From Xylogone sp. PMI_703 (taxonomy: Eukaryota; Ascomycota; Leotiomycetes), in contig JAJTUQ010000005.1 of NCBI GenBank assembly GCA_021399445.1, forward strand, positions 2,728,001-2,792,000: a stretch of 64,000 nt of DNA. The letters are read 5' to 3'. Below the pieces are notes generated by a model. That model worked only from the letters and a program-made list of their open reading frames with translations, ran no database searches and had not been told where the DNA came from. Shown one piece after another: positions 36,529-46,840 of this stretch. Every line of letters begins with the position of its first letter. The first letter of the stretch is position 1. The translations under genes and the position numbers were made by a program.

Positions 36529-37674
36529 TTAGCACATGAACCAGCTACCAATGATAGCCATCAAAAGTATACTCAGGACATTAGCCTTCATCGGAGAGGC
36601 CGCACCTGTTTGAGTAGCATTTGCTGCACGCGCCGTATTTGTTCCATTTGGGCTCGTACCTGCTCCCGAGCTCTGTGAATTTGTTGCGTCGCCTAGAGCA
36701 GAGGTGGAGGATATGAGGAAGTCATCATTATTGGCAACCTCCCAGATCTCCTGAATCAGACCGGACTGCCGATCGAATCTCAAGAAACGCATTCCTCGTA
36801 CGAATGGGAGGCCTCCATCTGGAGCCACGTGCGTGCCGTTCAAAGTTGTGAATGTTCCATTGCGAATACCAGAGCGAACAAATTCCACCGCAACATAGTT
36901 GCCTTGAGCGAAAATGTATTCATCGTGGGCAACCAAGCCAGCAATAGAATTATCATAGCGAGTGAAAAGATTAAGGAAAGCATTAACGCCAGTGGTGGTG
37001 TTCCCATCAGCGTGAACAATGATATTCTGGGATACGAATGCGGAATTGGAGCTTGAATTTCCGGAATTGAAGTTGCGGTTGAGCTGGGCGGTTACACCTT
37101 TGATTCTCGATGTGAAGGATGGAGGTATATCATCATCAATCCGGGTGATATTGATCGGTTGGAATTCCGGAACAAGGGCCTGATTGACTGCTTGTAGGGA
37201 TGCGAGAGCGCCTTGTGAGACTGTGATGAGTTTGTTCAGCAACGCATTCTCATCAAATACCATTACTTCCCCAGATTCAATCTGAATCCGCGTTGAGCCT
37301 ACTTGTGTACGCTGGGCGAACAGAATACCAAAGGCATTCCCTTCTTGGATGATTAGCTGGTCTAAGAATTGCGTTCTTCCACCTCCCTGTAAAGACCTAA
37401 CGAACAGAGCAGAGCCAAGAAAGGTGACGCCGTTCGCATCATCTTCAATAGAAGGGGAAACCAGGGCCCCATTTGCAAGCGCGCCAGTCTCACCAGTGTT
37501 GAAGTTTGGGTGAAAGGATGCAGATCTGTTTGCAACAAGACGCAAATAGGAAGGACTCAGTGAGGACGCAGGAACTGGGTAGAGGAGTGGCTGATTGAAT
37601 GTTTGTGCAGAGACAAGGTGGGAAGACAGAGATAGGCCCAAGCAAAGGCCTTGGAGGGTGGCCAGAAAATGCAT
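36529..37674 (-). CDS. GPI-type surface protein with SnoaL-like domain
   Basis: Intronless, 381 aa from the first in-frame ATG at 37674 (upstream only a TTG). It begins with a signal peptide (MHFLATLQGLCLGLSLS, cleavage near LVSA/QTF). It ends with a Ser/Thr/Gly/Asn-rich stretch followed by a hydrophobic tail (VLSILLMAIIGSWFMC) with no cytoplasmic charge, the usual GPI-anchor signal. The middle (NAFLNLFTRYDNSIAG, FAQGNYVAVEFVRSG, GMRFLRFDRQSGLIQEIWE) reads like an NTF2/SnoaL-like fold, normally found in polyketide cyclases or small-ligand binding proteins. Many N-x-S/T sites suggest glycosylation. It probably sits on the outer membrane face or cell wall. Function not known. Confidence 0.78.
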   Translation of the reverse strand: MHFLATLQGLCLGLSLSSHLVSAQTFNQPLLYPVPASSLSPSYLRLVANRSASFHPNFNTGETGALANGALVSPSIEDDANGVTFLGSALFVRSLQGGGRTQFLDQLIIQEGNAFGILFAQRTQVGSTRIQIESGEVMVFDENALLNKLITVSQGALASLQAVNQALVPEFQPINITRIDDDIPPSFTSRIKGVTAQLNRNFNSGNSSSNSAFVSQNIIVHADGNTTTGVNAFLNLFTRYDNSIAGLVAHDEYIFAQGNYVAVEFVRSGIRNGTFTTLNGTHVAPDGGLPFVRGMRFLRFDRQSGLIQEIWEVANNDDFLISSTSALGDATNSQSSGAGTSPNGTNTARAANATQTGAASPMKANVLSILLMAIIGSWFMC

Positions 37675-37874
37675 TGTTCCAAGAAGATCAAGACGCGTGA
37701 TATCGTAAATGACAGGTAATGGATTGTTAGGGGATAACAAAACAGCAAGTTGTATCTATATAACCGAAAAGAAACAGTAAAAGAAAGAAGGGTGATTACA
37801 AGTGAGAATCTTAGAATCTCCATTCCGTGCTGCGGCCGATAGGAAATATGTATAATAGGTGATGAACACAAAAC

Positions 37875-37905
37875 CGAGATGATGCTTTGGAATCATGAAT
37901 AAATT
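37875..37905 (+). repeat. 31-base direct repeat, copy 1
   Basis: Matches 37989-38019 at 28 of 31 positions; the shared core is TTTGGAATCATGAA. The copies are offset by 114 bases. All three differences are C/T changes. Confidence 0.75.
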
Positions 37906-37988
37906 TTGGTTTCAGCTACGAGAGCCAAGAACTGTGATGTGCAAAGTTAGATTATTATGGAAGTAGATTAGGAAGTGTATTTCATCTA

Positions 37989-38019
37989 CGAGACGATGTT
38001 TTGGAATCATGAACAAATT
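37989..38019 (+). repeat. 31-base direct repeat, copy 2
   Basis: Second copy of the repeat at 37875-37905. CTACGAGA also precedes or overlaps this copy and recurs at 37916-37923, so the duplicated neighbourhood may be longer and partly eroded. Confidence 0.75.
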
Positions 38020-38214
38020 CAGCCTCGACTGAGTGAGGCCAAGCCGTTTAACGTGATCGCGTTTCGCTCAATCCATACACGTAAAGTCCCCACTTTCTTG
38101 GATACTACGTGCTTAAACGGTCTGGCAACGTGTAATAGTCTTCACATGTAGACGTCCGGCTGCAATACTCGCAAAAAGGTTGACAAAGAAGACTCACGCC
38201 TTACCAATCAGAGA

Positions 38215-40580
38215 ATGAGCAATCCTAATTCCACCGTAGCTCAAGAGTCGTCTCAATTAGCTCCGTTGCTACGATGTACCATATGCACCCAAACTTTCCG
38301 AAGAGCCGAACATCTCAAAAGGCACATGTCTACACGTATGCTTCGCTGTGCCATCATTATCACTAAGAAATACACCCTAATTAGGTGTAGACGCAAATAA
38401 CAAGTTATACACGTGCTCATTCTGCGGCTCTCGTTATAAGCGCAGGTAGTAATTGACGGGATACCCGTTTCCGGATGGAAGAGCTGCTAATTCGCCCTTT
38501 TATAGGGATACTCTTCGCCGTCACTGGAAAACCTGCACGCCACGCTTGGCCTCTGGTGATCAGCTTCCTCAAAGGGCTCCTTCAGGAAAGAGAAAGAAGG
38601 CTTGCGATAACTGTGCTACCAGCAAACGAGCATGTGACGAAGGGACCCCGTGTTCGCAATGCCTTATGAGAGAATCGGAATGTACCTATCGCCGTATTAC
38701 AGTGGATGAATCTCCAAACCATACGCATAGTCATACTGAGGATATCAATAACGAGGAGCGATCGGAGATTAACCAGACTGAGACAGACCTGACCGCTTCC
38801 ACCCTCACCGTCACCAAACCGGAGACCAGCCAACATCTGCTCCGAACCGATAGTGCTACTTACTTCACAAGTTCAACTAAACATCGTTTTAAATATCTTG
38901 CACATTTCACACAAGCTACGGGGCTTCACGATGCCTACAACTACCAGCGGTCCTGTTGGAGTGATGTATCAAGCGCAGGGATGCTAGATGATCCATCTCT
39001 CCTATTCGAGTCAATGCATGAGAACTCGTTTCAACCCAATCCATGGGGTTACTTTTTGGATGAAATTGAAGCCGGATTTGATATATATGGACAGCTTCAC
39101 AGATCCCATAGTCCTGATAGTCCCACATCTGTGAAGGCTAGCGAGATCTGGGATATGTTTCGTCCCATCGGCAATGGATCCGCTAGACTCATTGAAATGA
39201 ACACTGTTATTGAATTTTTCTCCCCAGATAATCTCACACGCTACCTAGATCTTTTCTGGGATCGTTGCTACCCTCATTTTCCAATCATCCATAGGCCGAC
39301 ATTTGACTTGATGACATGTCCAACCATACTGTTATTGAATATGGTCCTCATCGGATCACTTACATCACCATATGCAAGAGACCGTGAGGAAGCGAGGCAA
39401 TTCCTGGATGTAGCAGAGGATCTGCTTTTTTCACAGCCAATTTTCTCAGACAACAACGCTGGGCAAACAAATGAGAAGGGTTCTTCTGAGCACAGAAGGA
39501 TCTACTTGCTTCAAGCAGCCTATTTCATGTGCATTATGCAAAAGTGGGAGGGAGATCGCCTTGCTAAATTACGAATTCAACGCTCTCGATTTACTGCATT
39601 CGTTGCTGTATGGACACAAAATTAGGGGAGCACATTGAATATTCTTACTAACTACCTTTAGGCCGCGAGAGCATCTGGATTGTCCAAAGTTAAACAAAAA
39701 CCGTTGATCATAGACTCAAATTTTGGAGAGCAAGACTGGAAAGAGTATATTCGGCGAGAGGAAATGATAAGGTACAGTACGAAAGACGACCGATATATAT
39801 CTCATTCTCGTTACTAATTCCACTCATGGCAGGATATTTACCTACGTATTTTTACTAGATTCTGCTTTTGTCATATTCCATAGCTCAGTTCCTAGGATGG
39901 TTCTTCAGGAAATGACTGTACAGCTAGCATGCCCTGAAGAATTATTTCGTGCATCATCCGCCGCCGACTTTGCGCTGGCGTCTGGGTCTTATCCACAAAT
40001 TACTGAGCCCATACCACTTCTCGCGGACTGTATTCGCCAGCTATGTTCTGATGACCCCAGTGACATTGTCATTTCTCAGCTTAAAAGTACCAGTGTACTC
40101 AATTTATTCATTATCGCTACTGGTAAGCACTTATAAATGGTTGGGTGAGGGATCTTTTCTAATCAGCGGTATATAGCAACACATGGGTTGATATTTCATC
40201 ACAAAATGTCATTTAACCCGGTACCCCTTGCAACATGTCCCTTGGACAAAGCGCTAACTCGCTGGGAATCTTGTTGGCAGTCGAGCCTCGAGCGGCTGGC
40301 GCAGTCCTCCACCCCTCCAAGAGAAACATGGGAAGAGGATGGCTTCACACAACATGCGGACGAATTTGCTTCGTTGGCTCGACTACACTTAGAGCGAGCT
40401 AATATTTCGCCCGAGCAATGGAGTCAGTTGCTAGGAAAACTACCAAAGACAATCTCCGAGAAAATAGACGATGGAATCGCTACGTTCGATCAAACGAGTA
40501 TGGACCAAGTTTCAAACCTAATATTGGCAGTCGAACTTCTTAGCCTGAGTGGTAAAAATAGTACGGACAGCGCTGAGTAG
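38215..40580 (+). CDS. transcription factor with C2H2 and Zn2Cys6 DNA-binding domains
   Basis: A nuclear regulator in six exons: 38215-38335, 38385-38445, 38506-39607, 39662-39771, 39833-40122, 40177-40580 (695 aa). Two C2H2 fingers lie in the first ~80 residues: CTICTQTFRRAEHLKRH and CSFCGSRYKRRDTLRRH, the second completed only by splicing. A Zn2Cys6 cluster follows at once (CDNCATSKRACDEG, CSQCLMRESEC). The middle holds the fungal-specific factor domain (LFWDRCYPHFPIIHRPTF) and FHSSVPRMVLQEMTVQLACP. The C2H2-plus-C6 design is a known fungal subclass. Its target genes are unknown. It diverges from the surface-protein gene, a possible target. Confidence 0.88.
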
Positions 40581-41711
40581 ACATCGTAATAACAGATGAT
40601 TATCACACGTCAATTCTGACATGAACGAAACCTGTTTCCGTTCGGAAGGTGAGCAGAGCTGCTTTATCGGCAATATTTGATGAGCAAGGGTGAGGCGAAG
40701 GGCGAGCGATGGTGATGGACCAGCGACCAGTTTTCGGCTCCTCGGCTACGATTGCTGCTAGCTAAAGTTGGAACAAGTCGGTCAAATGGTTCTTTGGGAG
40801 TCAATTCTTGATCCCCATCAGGCAGAGCCGCACCTCCCAACCAAGCTTCAATAAATTCATCCTCATCGCATACGAGCTCGCTGCGTTGATCTGTTAACTA
40901 CTTATTCAGCTCCTCTTTGCCACAAGGATACATACTCACATGCGGATGATGTTGCTCTATACTAATCGTCAACAGAAAATTCTATATGATTTCAGAAGTC
41001 CAAATGAATGACAGCCCAAATCTTAGGTGTCAACGTCCCTTCACGAACATGTTACCATTCATGCGAGGCGAAGTGCAATCCTCGTACTAGCAATATTGCG
41101 TTAGAGGATTGGAATACAAAGCCTTGTTCATCTTTTAGGAAAATTCATACAGGACTAGGCATACCGACACGGCACTATGGCTGTATCGAGGGCTACGATA
41201 GATAGTGTGCTTAATGAGCATAGCGAAATTCATGCGGGCGTGAAATTACTCCAGGGAAAGGTCTATGCTAGGGTTCTCTATTCCCTAGGAGCAGGGAGTC
41301 TCATGCAGGCGAGGCAAGTTAAGGCAAGACAGAACCATTCGGCACAGAATTACTTTTGACAGAAGGGTTTATGGTTACCGGTGCGCCTGTTGGCGGTCGT
41401 GGGAGTCATGCAGCGGCGAGACTAGGCTGCTCAAAAGTATCACTCGGATTGTCAACAATATATATTACTATTTGAGCAATAAATAATTTAGACATGGCAT
41501 GTGTGATTGGTCAGTTCGTAGTGGTACAACGAGATCGTTCATTTCTTCGCGTGCTGTAACGCTAGATGAAAGAGAGAACTCAGCAATATAAGTAAAGCTG
41601 GCATACAGGTTGCCTGTTTTACTACGAAACCTTTCTGCAACGAACGCTAAGTTACCCGAGTCTCTCCTGTGCTGCCGTGTTCCAGTTCAAATCCTGATAC
41701 GCATCGACACC
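40581..41711. other. intergenic left of transposon
   Basis: No gene could be supported. A tRNA-like box GTTCAAATCC at about 41686-41695 has no matching acceptor stem or A box nearby. Confidence 0.55.
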
Positions 41712-41713
41712 TA

Positions 41714-41736
41714 CAGTAGAGAACAATAATAATCCG
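41714..41736 (+). repeat. left terminal inverted repeat of Tc1-like element
   Basis: 23 bases starting CAGTAGAGAAC and ending AATCCG, preceded by TA. Matches the right end at the outer 5 and inner 6 bases, with differences between. Confidence 0.65.
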
Positions 41737-41802
41737 TGATTTTCGCGTTTTATCGCGTTTTCGCGATTCCCCCCCTCCATCCCCTTCTTTCTATACACTC
41801 CA

Positions 41803-42903
41803 ATGGCTACGCCACGCCGTCCTTTGGCTGAATTAAGTGATAATATTATTCCGAATAAGGATCTCTCTCCATATATGAGAGGTAAAATCATTGAGAAAGT
41901 TCAGGAAGGTAAATCTCCGGCTCAGATTGCGAAGGACCTCAATGTTCCATATTCCACTGTTAGAGACATCATTGTCAAAGCTCCATTGCGTAACAATGGC
42001 TTATCCAATCCACGTCCAGGCCGGCCAGACAAATATTCAGAGAGATTTAAACGCAATCTCATAAGCTTTGTTTGAAAGGAGCCCAAATCGTCAATGGCCA
42101 AGATCAGAAAACATATGAATATCAAAATCTCTAATGAGGCCATCATTCGGATTCTAGACGGTGTAGGGATCTGGCATTGGAAGTGTAAGAAACGGCCATA
42201 CCTTACAGAGGAAGTGGCTTCAAAAAGGCTTCAATAGTGCCTAGTACGTAAGGATTGGGAACTTTCTGACTTCTTGAAATACATCTTTTCTGACGAGTGT
42301 TCGACTGAGCGTGGAGCTGGTGGAGCTCAAGAATGGGCATAGTGCCAACTCTTACAAAAATGGAGTAAAAAGATGGTCACAACCTTCAAAAAGGGGAAAG
42401 ATATATCCGTTATAGTCTGGGCAGTCATTTGGTCACAGAATGGAAAGGCCTATAAGTCAGAATTGTATATTCTGGAAAAAGACTTTGAATCCAAGAAGTT
42501 TAGGTATACTGTCAACTCTTATATCAACGTACTCAACGACCAGTTGCCTAAAATCTGGGAACCAAGCATGGTTTTCATGCAGGATAATGCCTTAATCCAT
42601 TGTGCTAATAAGGTCAAAGATTGGTTTAAAGAGATGGCCATACCATTGACTGATTGGCCTCTTTATTCTCCGGATTTGAACCCCATAGAACACATCTGGT
42701 GGCACCTTAAAGCTAAGGTTCTAGAGATTCACCCAGAGCTCAAAGACCTGGGGACAGGTGAAGAGGCCAAAGAAGCCTTAGAGAAAACTCTAATTGAGGC
42801 CTGGGAGCTTGTAGATGAAGGTATAATTATGGCATGTTTGGAGAGTATGTGTAGAAGGAGGGATGCGGTTATTGCGGCAAAAGGGTGGCATACAAAATAT
42901 TAA
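41803..42903 (+). pseudogene. Tc1-family transposase, three in-frame stops
   Basis: A single frame of 367 codons from ATG 41803 to TAA 42901-42903. It is broken by TGA at 42073, TAG at 42235 and TAG at 42340, with no frameshift. The N-terminus has the paired helix-turn-helix of Tc1 transposases (GKSPAQIAKDLNVPYSTV) and the GRPR-like linker PRPGRPDKY. The catalytic DDE triad is visible: Asp in FSDECS, Asp in MQDNALIH, and Glu in SPDLNPIEHIWW with 34 residues between the last two (DD34E). Each stop can be explained by one C:G to T:A transition (Arg or Trp/Gln codons), as expected from RIP or methyl-cytosine decay. Length matches intact Tc1 transposases (~340-370 aa). Confidence 0.88.
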
Positions 42904-43030
42904 CGATTATGTAATTATAATATGATAAACTATAATCAATTTAGACAATATTCTATGTGTTTCAGGTTATAATTAGTTGTGGTTATTTATTGGTTGACAT
43001 TCTTGTCGTTAAAAATAATTTTGGTGTTCT

Positions 43031-43053
43031 CGGATTAATAACTATTAGTACTG
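43031..43053 (-). repeat. right terminal inverted repeat of Tc1-like element
   Basis: Read on the minus strand it starts CAGTACTAATAG and ends AATCCG, followed outside by TA. About 15 of 23 positions agree with the left end. Confidence 0.65.
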
Positions 43054-43055
43054 TA

Positions 43056-43758
43056 CCAGTGGCTGCTTAAATTATCAAACCAAAACTAACTCCTACTCCT
43101 CTACATCTCCAAGAAGCCAAGGGTCTTCTAATAGCCCGAGGGCGAGGCTCTCGATTCTGGCGTCCGCCTGACCATTTTGCGGACGAAGTCGAGGAAGCCT
43201 TTGTTACTGGAAACCTCGAGACTCCTCTCGGAATCTTCTCAAGACACCGATAGGGCGAGATTCAAATACTTCCAGTTACTTGTTGTATGCATATTGAGTT
43301 TGTGGATACATATCCTGGAATTACGTACTTACCTCTGTCATCGAAGTAAACGGAGCTTTCACCACACTTTCATTGGTATTCGCCGGCTACAAAGTGCCTT
43401 ATCTTGGCATCCATTTGGGGCTGTGGCCCTCAGCCCTACTCAGAAATTAGGTGACTTGACTCAGCTTCAGCTTAGCCTCCTCATGCCGCTGCCCACTCCA
43501 TTTATCCTTCTCATCAGTGCCGCCGAGTCCTATTTCTAGGCCCTACTTTTTATTTGCGAAGGGCTTAGCATAGTATAGCGGTGGATTGAATCGGCTGGGA
43601 GGCTGGATAGAATATAGCTAAAGCCCCGTGACACGGCAAGTATTAGCTAGCTCGATTGACTAGATGCCCGATTGATCTGCCACACTGGAAAAAATAGAAG
43701 ATCATCATTCTAATAAGTGGTCTAAGCCGAACGCTTGTCCTAACGCAACCTCTTCAGC
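43056..43758. other. intergenic right of transposon, one coding-like stretch
   Basis: A plus-strand frame of about 60 codons ends at the TAG near 43249 (containing RGRGSRFWRPPDHFADEVEE). It has coding-like composition but no start, no known motif and no splice partner. It may be a relic exon. Nothing else is recognised. Confidence 0.4.
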
Positions 43759-46281
43759 TTAGAGATGTTCCTTGCGGTCTTGTGGCCGCTGAGCCTCGGT
43801 CCGTCCATAAAGCCTGAAAAGGAAGTCTTTGAAGCTCTTACTCATATCGGCTACTCGATTGAAATGATCTTCCGTGATACTGATAGGTTCATCAGGATTG
43901 TAGTCAGTTCCCCGATCCTCGTGGGCATCATATTGTGCTAACGTAATAGCAGTCTGAAGGGCATTCCTGATCTCCCTGCCATTCCACTTGAGATTCTTGA
44001 TGTCGTCGTTCTGGAAGATGTAGTTCTTGGCTTTGTTGCTGACAACAATCTTTCCCTTCGTCTCCTTTCGCAGCTTAGCGAAGAAAGTTTCCCAGATGCT
44101 TTTCCTGCTTTCATCACTGAGCGCCTCATATTCGATCACGATGTGTGCACGGGAGATGAATGCATCGTCGACGAGACCGACGCGATTCGTGGTAAGGAAC
44201 AGCATGCCGGAGAAGTATTCTGTCTTGCGTAGAAATACGCTGACAATTCCATTCCTGGCAATATCTGCGGCTTTGCGGCGTTCAAGGAAGATATCAGCTT
44301 CGTCAATTAAGAGAATAGCTTTCCATCGCTCGGCATAAGCAAAGAACTTGTCCAACTGTGACTCAATTGATGTTTCTTCTGTTCCTATATCGGCAATGGT
44401 GAGATTGATCAGAGGCCGAGCAATATGTTCAGCGATACACTCCACTGTGTACGTCTTGCCAACTCCTGTAGCGTGATTAGCCATGATATTGATCGCAAGG
44501 GTATAGCATACCTGGCGGTCCATGAAGTAGCACAATATGGCCGGCACCCTTGCCATGAACAAAATCAGCACTCCACTGCGGTTGAGGAGAGGATGACTGC
44601 AACGCGAGCGATTTGATGAAATCCAATCCTTTTGACGGTATCACAAGATTCTTGAAGGGTTCTTCTCTCCTACTGATGGGGAACAACGAGTCAACAGGAA
44701 ATGAGATCCATTCTTTGGTCTTGAGGGCAAACCCTGCCAAAAGCGGATTCAGCAATAGAAGCTGGTGTTCCGTGAGCGGCCCACCATTGAGTGGTATATC
44801 CTCGTAGTTGGACCACCTGCTAGATGACTTTGGATCTGAATCATTCTCAGAAACTTGGAGATGGATCATGGTGTCTGACGGGGGGTCTATTTCTTGGGGA
44901 TTCTCCAACTTGCTATACAGATCGGCTCCAACAATGTCTAAAACCACTTCGCCTTTGAACTTATATACGGTCAACAAATTGCACCTAGATCAAAGGAGAG
45001 TTCACATACTGGTTTGGCTGCATCGTAATATTCGTCCTGATCAGTGTTCTTCGGACGAATGGCTCTTCCTGAGCACAACATTTCCTTGTAGTCTGCACGG
45101 AGCAACTGTAAGACGCGCTCACCTCTATCCGCAAGCTCGTGTCTTCTTTTACCATTGTCTTTGGAATCCCAAATTCTCGCTGGTATGATATTAAATGTAG
45201 TTAGATCCATTTCGCCCGAGAATTTTGGTATATCAATGTTTGTTGACGAGCGACCAAGACGTTTTCCATCACAGCCTAGGATCCACAATTCGATTTTGAG
45301 AACCCTTTTCGGGACTCCAGACTCAGTATACCCGCATGCTGAAATGACAGCGCATTGCCAGATCGGTGGATCAGCAAATGCAAGATCTGTAGCTGAGCTA
45401 ATGAAATATACGTCCTCGCCAGGCTTGAACAAGTACCAGAGTGAGTCGAAGGATATCGTCATCGGGTGTGTAATTGAGAGCTTCATCAGCCCCTGGACTT
45501 CTAGACGGGTCTCTATAAAGTTAAGGAGTATGTGCAGATGAGAAGCTTTTTCAGAGCCTCCTGGCACTTCTTTCGCAAAGAAGTTCGCTTCTAGATGTGC
45601 AGCCTCCTTCCCATGCCCAGCATCTTTGTTGATCGCCTGTCTTATTTCCTCGTGATTGTGCAAGAGACAGCCAAAAGGCTCCGGTACTGTTACACTATCT
45701 CCCAGCAGGTTCTGCTGGGGATAATAAGTAATCACAGACTTCAGAAACTCGATAACATGTGCAGAGTATATTATCACTTTGGTACTAGTGATCTCCGAAA
45801 TCATAACATCATCAAAAGTCGTCGCTGGTATGTCGGGCGGAACCCAGCCGGGTCCCATAGATGGGAGTAGCGATTCGTTCGCCGGGGGCGGGTTTGTACT
45901 GAGAGAACTGTCGGTCACTATCGATGGCGGCTGTTGGGGAGGGGCGGGTGGCAAGAGGTACCACATCGGCCGATTGGCACGGTGCGATCCTTTGATCACA
46001 GATACTACCTCAAGCACTGGTTTTGGAGTATCTGGTTTCGTTGATTCTTCGATTTGAAGCCGAAAAGCCTTGTTGCTTGCAAACCAGCCTACCATAGCTT
46101 CGCCTTGGAAGAGATCAATACGATATCTTACCGGCGGTGCGTCAAGACCGTACAAATCTGGCCCTGCGTTGGGAATCCGGAGAGGAATCCCGTCATCGGT
46201 GCTAGAAGGCTGCTCATGTTGAGTATTCGATCTCGTCACTCCGAGAGTGACTGGAGGAGCTTCGGAGTTGCCAGTCGCCAT
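43759..46281 (-). CDS. AAA ATPase with N-terminal DUF7025-type region
   Basis: An ATPase in three exons: 46281-45010, 44959-44512, 44465-43759 (808 aa; the first ATG is 46281, as the frame upstream offers only TTG). The N-terminal half is the fungal DUF7025-type region, with a Pro-rich segment near residue 110 and SLWYLFKPGEDV. The C-terminal AAA module has Walker A GPPGVGKT, rebuilt by the 46-base intron, Walker B ILLIDEADIF, sensor FLTTNR, an Arg finger in AFISRAH and a C-terminal lid. All ATPase residues are present. These proteins are expanded in filamentous fungi, have no assigned function, and are probably remodelling ATPases. It lies head to head with the DUF7708/NACHT-like gene. Confidence 0.88.
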
Positions 46282-46840
46282 TTCGTGAGCTCTAATACCT
46301 TTCCACCTGAGCCTGGAAGCCCCAAGCTGGATGATCAAGGAGTAACAATAGCGGCAGGATTTAGCATTCGCTATTTCTGTGGAATATTGAATAATGATTG
46401 CTCGCGTATCCTAGCCCAGATCTTGTCGGCGGAGGCAAATTTGGAGCATCAAGTTATTAAGGAGGAATGGAACAGCAAGTCGCCCATCAGGCTGAGACCC
46501 ATGTGATGATGTGTCCATTGCATGGCGCTTCGCCATGGCCTCCTTAGTTAGCCAGTTATTGGCTGGATTTTCGAGGCCTGCGTTTTGGCACCTGCAAACC
46601 AATCTCTTAGTTTCAACCTCGGACGGAGTGCGGCGGTGCGCAAGCTTGTATGCACAGCCTGATGCACAAATATGCCACCGGTCTACCATTCTCCCACTTA
46701 GCGGAGAAACTATCAAGATTCAAGGCCAGGTACGGAATCACAGCTACTAGCAGCTCTTGCTTAGACTACTGTTATAAGTGCGCGGCCGACTGCTCCAGAT
46801 CCCAGACAGCTCGTCCGATCTTACGGCGGGGAGCTAAAGA
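46282..46840. promoter_or_regulatory. bidirectional promoter region, AAA / DUF7708 pair
   Basis: 559 bases between two divergent starts. A minus-strand frame (46411-46716) has no ATG-supported product I can recognise. No TATA-like element or clear factor site stands out. Confidence 0.45.

Larger units (their letters stand above)
37675..38214. promoter_or_regulatory. divergent promoter with 31-base direct repeats
   Basis: 540 bases between the surface-protein gene (minus) and the transcription factor gene (plus). It contains two imperfect direct repeats (37875-37905 and 37989-38019) and no coding frame of note. Confidence 0.5.
41714..43053 (+). mobile_element. Tc1-like (DD34E) transposon, decayed copy
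   Basis: A 1,340-base class II element. It is flanked by TA dinucleotides (41712-41713 and 43054-43055), the Tc1/mariner target duplication, and both ends start CAGTA. The terminal 23 bases agree at CAGTA and AATCCG, with a variable middle. Inside lies one transposase frame with three stop codons. Subterminal left DNA has CGCGTTTT-type repeats near 41742-41766. It is probably immobile unless supplied with transposase in trans. It lies between the transcription factor and the AAA gene without interrupting either. Confidence 0.85.

Noticed and set aside
41680..41700. tRNA-like B box (GTTCAAATCC)
   Set aside because: No A box, acceptor stem or anticodon arm could be placed around it.
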